Origin: Nageia nagi
Lineage: Eukaryota > Pinophyta
DNA length: 64,000 nt
NCBI GenBank assembly: GCA_050084985.1
Contig: JBITNC010000001.1
Coordinates: forward strand, 95,046,001 to 95,110,000
Reading direction: 5' to 3'
The position numbers and the translations under genes are program-made. The notes below the pieces were generated by a model. The model was not told the origin of the DNA. It ran no database searches and saw only the letters and a list, made by a program, of their open reading frames with translations. Below, in pieces: positions 60,423 to 64,000 of the stretch (positions are counted from its first letter, which is position 1; each line of letters begins with the position of its first letter).

Positions 60423-61284
60423 TACTCCATGAGAAGTGATTTCTATGTATATCCCATGGGAGGGACCTTGCACATGGTCTTTGGAATTCAATAGCTAAAA
60501 ACTTTGGGGGAGATTAGGATAAATTATGACACCTTGGAAATGAAGTTCCTGGCAAATGGAAAGGAGGTCATCATGAGAGGATTACAGGGCAACAATAGGG
60601 CCACTTCACAAGCCCATTGATTGGAAGTAATAGAAGATCCAAAGTAGCAACATTGAATCATTCCTCACATCCCAAATAGAACTACCATGCAAGATGTCAC
60701 CCAATCCCAAGGTAACACATCCACATTTGCTCAACCACTAATGAATTAGTTAAGAGTGTTCTTTTTCTGGATAATAAGTTAGAGGTTGATTGAAGATTGG
60801 AAATAAGTGATAATACTTGCTAGTTAGATTTACTTCTCTTTGGCATATATGTCCCTATTACAACTATATTGCTACAAAAAAATTTGGGACAAATTGTCCA
60901 TCATCTTGCTTAAAATGAGAAATAGAGGGATTGGATATTTGGTATTACTTCATCATACTTTTCCTTGTGAACCACTCAGCCACTTAGACCATTGGGATGT
61001 TGGGATGAATGTATTCATGCTTGCTGAAATTACAGATTCTCCCTCCCATCATGTGATGCAGTCCTGGATAGAAGATAACCCACTAGCACTCCTTAATTTC
61101 ATTCAGGACTTGGATGTTGGGTTGTGGAGCTATGAAGGTAGACATTTTTGCCATCACTTGTAGCAAAAAAATAGAATTCTTTCTCCTTGTTCTTTCATCT
61201 ACATTATAGCTTTGTAAGATGGGAAAGAGAAGGGCTAATTTATCTTGAGTTGCTTGGGGATAAACAATTCAGGAAGGGGAGACT
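60423..61284 (+). pseudogene. Element J, right part: end of protease, then unassigned sequence
   Basis: 60423-60640 continues the protease of J (SDFYVYPMGGTLHMVFGIQ, then a KFLANGKEVIMRG stretch), with stops. RT and integrase should follow but do not. A 107-codon frame at 60840-61163 (MAYMSLLQLYCYKK start) has no domain I recognise; it could be a remnant of J or chance. The polypurine tract aggaaggggag is at 61271-61281. Confidence 0.7.
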
Positions 61285-62387
61285 TGTAATGTCCCCAAAT
61301 TTGTAAAATGTCCACTTTCTCTCCTCTTGGAGTGTGACATTCATGGAAAAAGAGGAGAAACCAAAAATAAATTAATTTAGGAGTATTTTATTAATATTTT
61401 ACATTTATTTCTATAACCAAGGCTAAAGAGACCCTTGAGGCACTCACCCTTGGATTTTATTTAATTAATCTGGCTCAATTATTTGTAATTAAGGCAATAT
61501 TAGTCTCTCATAATGGGATGTTGCATTTATGAGCCATTGATCTTGTAATTTAGCATCTCTAGGCAACCATTATGGGATGTTGGGCTTCCTAGGTCCCTAG
61601 ATGATTTAATTTGTCATCCCAAGACACCAAAAGAGGGACATTGCACTTTGGGTGATTCTAAGGTATGAGAGATCTTGTTATAAAAGGAGATGGGATGCAT
61701 CATTTGGGGGATGCTAGAAGATCATTAGAGTTTATCTCTTTTCGAGGGTTAGCAACTAGTGGAGTTGCAGCTTTCTAGCTAGCTTAGTGGGAGAGCTCGA
61801 GCCAGTGTGGAGGAGTTCTTACCTAAGATAGGATAGTAGCTCAAGCTAGTGAGGTGGAGTTGATAGAGTAGCTCGAGCCAATGAGGTGGAGTTATTGGAA
61901 TAGTTCAAGCCAGTGTGGTGGAACTATTTCATCCCTTATCTAGATCGAGCTAGTGGGGTAGATCCAGATCTAGCCAGTGCGGCCATATTCTAGATCCAAA
62001 TCTAACCTACCAAATTAGTGTGAGGAGGCACATCCTAGATCCAGACCAATTGAATTAGTGTGAGAAGGCTCATCTAGCATTGGGGAGAAGAGATTGAAGA
62101 ACTTACAGGGCTAGATCATCCAAATCTACTTTGTGAGGGCAAACATCCCCTTGTTGAGTATTTGGGTATTTTTCCTTGAGTATTGTACTTGTCCATTTGG
62201 GACGTCCCAGCTCTTGAAGAATAAAATTCATTTTTGGCTCTATTTCTTGTTCAATTTATAGATCTGATTTGAATTGAGCTATATAGAAAAATATAAAAAT
62301 ATATATAAATTCCTAAGTAGTGATATTTCAACTTTGGAATATTACACTTTAAAAAAATCGTATTTTGTGAGTTTTGGGGATATTACA
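61285..62387 (+). repeat. Element J 3' LTR
   Basis: 1103 bp, partner of 40733-41828, with one extra or altered agccagtgaggtggag-type unit. Differences are largely C/T and G/A. Followed by taaat. Confidence 0.93.
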
Positions 62388-62985
62388 TAAATTATGCAAG
62401 GCCAAATACTTAGAGAATATAAACTTAATTTTGTGAGTAGAAAACCCCCCTTATGGCTCTCTCTTTTGGAATGGATTAATTTATATAATATTTATTCTAA
62501 CTAGAGACATGAGGTGGAAAGTTCATAAAGGAAATTCAATTTTTCTTCTAGGAGGATGCCTAAATAAGGGAGAATCCATTATTTTGTTACAATAATATGA
62601 GAAGAGGGTTAGAGTGGGATTTGAAGGAGGAAGGAGAAAAAGTCTATGATTATTTTTCAACTCAAGAAGGAAAAGGGGAGATCAAAAAAATACCAAACAA
62701 GGTTTACAAAGACTAAATTAACAAAGTAATGAAAGAACTAGAGAGAGAAAATGTATTTTTAAATTAGGACAAAGATACTCTAGTTTAGATAGCATTAAAG
62801 AGAGGCATTTATAATGTAAGGATGTCTTCCAATGGCTTTATAATGATATAGCAAAAGAAAGAAAAGAACTTTGGTAAAAGGTGTGGGTTAAAGGACTAAT
62901 TCTTAAAATAGCTTTTTTATGTATGTAAAGAACTAAAACCACTTATGACTGCTAAAAAAGAGAATTTGCAAAAAAAAAAAATTCT
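62388..62985 (+). pseudogene. LINE, C-terminal remainder and tail
   Basis: Directly after J the LINE frame resumes: the join gives DWFK, then LCKAKY, the usual W-K...AKY stretch downstream of plant LINE RT. The rest is decayed. An A-run at 62970-62980 may be the end of the LINE's poly(A) tail. Confidence 0.75.
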
Positions 62986-63402
62986 TAGGTAATTTTTTTC
63001 ACTTTAGAGCATTGCTAGATATTCGAGAAACTTTACCTTGTGTTGCAAACATGAATATTAGCATGATACATTTCACCATTAAATGATCATTGCAAGATCC
63101 AAACTTTAGGTATTTATATTATATGGAAGAGAGGGAGCTTGAATCCCACAAATCCATTCATTAATATGCATGCCCCTCAGGTTTAAACTCCATGTTTAAC
63201 CCTAGAAGATCATTTATGGATAATCTTTCCTCTCTTACTAACCCCCTAATTCCCACCTAGAACTCTATTTACACAGGGGATTAAATACTTAACCTAGGTA
63301 CACCATCCTAAATTAATGATAGCAATACCCCATCAATTCTTGGTGATAATACATATCAATTTATGAAGTAAGATCATGCTTATTGATTGAGTATAACAAA
63401 GC
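62986..63402. other. Unassigned DNA right of the LINE
   Basis: AT-rich, no frame or repeat recognised. Confidence 0.5.
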
Positions 63403-64000
63403 TTATACAACTTTGCAACAAAATTATTCTATTACAATTAAATATGTGAGACCTTTATTTTCTCTAATGTTTACACCCAACTTAGTATCATAGTGATGCC
63501 TTCAAAACTATCATACTTACTAGCTAGTTTGCTAGCAATAATTCACCTATCAAAAAGGTTGTGAGGAAAAAAGAAATGCAATCCCATGCTTCAAAATATC
63601 CTATACTTATTCCAAACCCCCATCCTCTCTGACAAGCTATGGATGCATAGAATGGGCCACCAAATGAACTCTAAAAAACTTGCCTAAACAACACTACTAA
63701 ATATTTAAAGAATGCATACTTTCTGATTTGGGAAATATAGGTTTAATTATTAATGGTAACAACTTTCTACATATGTTGCCAATATATAGCTACAAAATTA
63801 TCATACAAGTAATAACAATCTCATTTGTTGTAACATGTCTACTTAAACAAATGAAATAAACATATCAAGTGATAATCTATTTTAATAACATACATATATA
63901 ATAGTTTTCATCTTTCATAAGATGCAGTCTGGATAAAAAAAATTCATAAATTAAGTATAACTATCCACAAGTTTGTTTATCAGTTTACAAAATAGATCCA
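63403..64000 (-). repeat. Right arm of the long-range inverted repeat
   Basis: Reverse complement of 36400-37004, about 97% identical. Continues past the window edge. Confidence 0.9.

Larger units (their letters stand above)
40733..62387 (+). mobile_element. Element J: gag-protease-only Ty3/gypsy element, split by a copia array
   Basis: LTRs 40733-41828 and 61285-62387 (about 1.1 kb each, about 4% different, mostly transitions), TG...CA. Flanks are taaag (40728-40732) and taaat (62388-62392), a duplication with one change. Without the copia insertion the element is about 4.7 kb. It has a Met-tRNA primer site, gag, a protease and a polypurine tract, but no RT, RNase H or integrase. It therefore looks non-autonomous, like the plant gag-only elements called TR-GAG. 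Confidence 0.88.

Noticed and set aside
60840-61163. Host gene or new gypsy protein of 107 codons
   Set aside because: No domain, no partner copy in the window, and surrounded by broken gypsy sequence. Left as unassigned.

Overview
This window is plant nuclear DNA made almost entirely of transposable elements. It is AT-rich. The elements carry plant-type Ty1/copia polyproteins, a plant L1-type LINE, a gypsy gag, and primer-binding sites matching plant initiator Met-tRNA (tggtatcagagcc). I see no host gene, rRNA, tRNA or CRISPR array. Nested LTR elements in intergenic DNA fit a large-genome seed plant, possibly a gymnosperm, but the species cannot be fixed from the sequence. A run of exactly 100 N (37005-37104) marks a scaffold join.

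Left half. 1-3002 is degenerate repeat DNA plus a very old copia remnant (minus). Element A (3003-12352, minus) is a nearly complete copia element with 492-bp LTRs that differ at about 5 positions and a CACAT target-site duplication. After a short stretch holding a large imperfect hairpin comes element D (13153 to about 21999, minus), an older relative whose 3' LTR was hit by another insertion shaped like a solo LTR. Element F (about 22000-34076, minus, old, no gag) is split by element E (24049-29491, plus, CCTAG duplication, no gag, LTRs about 10% apart). 34077-36399 holds nothing I recognise.

Right half. A copia integrase fragment (37105 to about 38060, minus) is followed by a degenerate LINE (about 38061-40732, resuming at 62388). 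The LINE is split by a gag-protease-only gypsy element, J (40733-62387). J is in turn split by a compound copia element, LTR-internal-LTR-internal-LTR (43423-60417), flanked as a whole by one ACAAT duplication. The two internal regions (units B and C) are almost identical. The window ends in an inverted copy of the 600 bp that abut the N gap.

Within the copia family (A, B/C, D, E, F) several non-coding parts are conserved: a GAG|GTAAA splice-donor-like site about 95 nt after the primer-binding site, an acceptor-like TTTTGTAG just before the gag ATG, a leader block of about 420 nt, a 3' UTR array of hairpins and a conserved 80-nt 3' UTR block. These, the three-LTR tandem and the gap-edge inverted repeat are the main points of interest. 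None of the polyproteins reads through without breaks.
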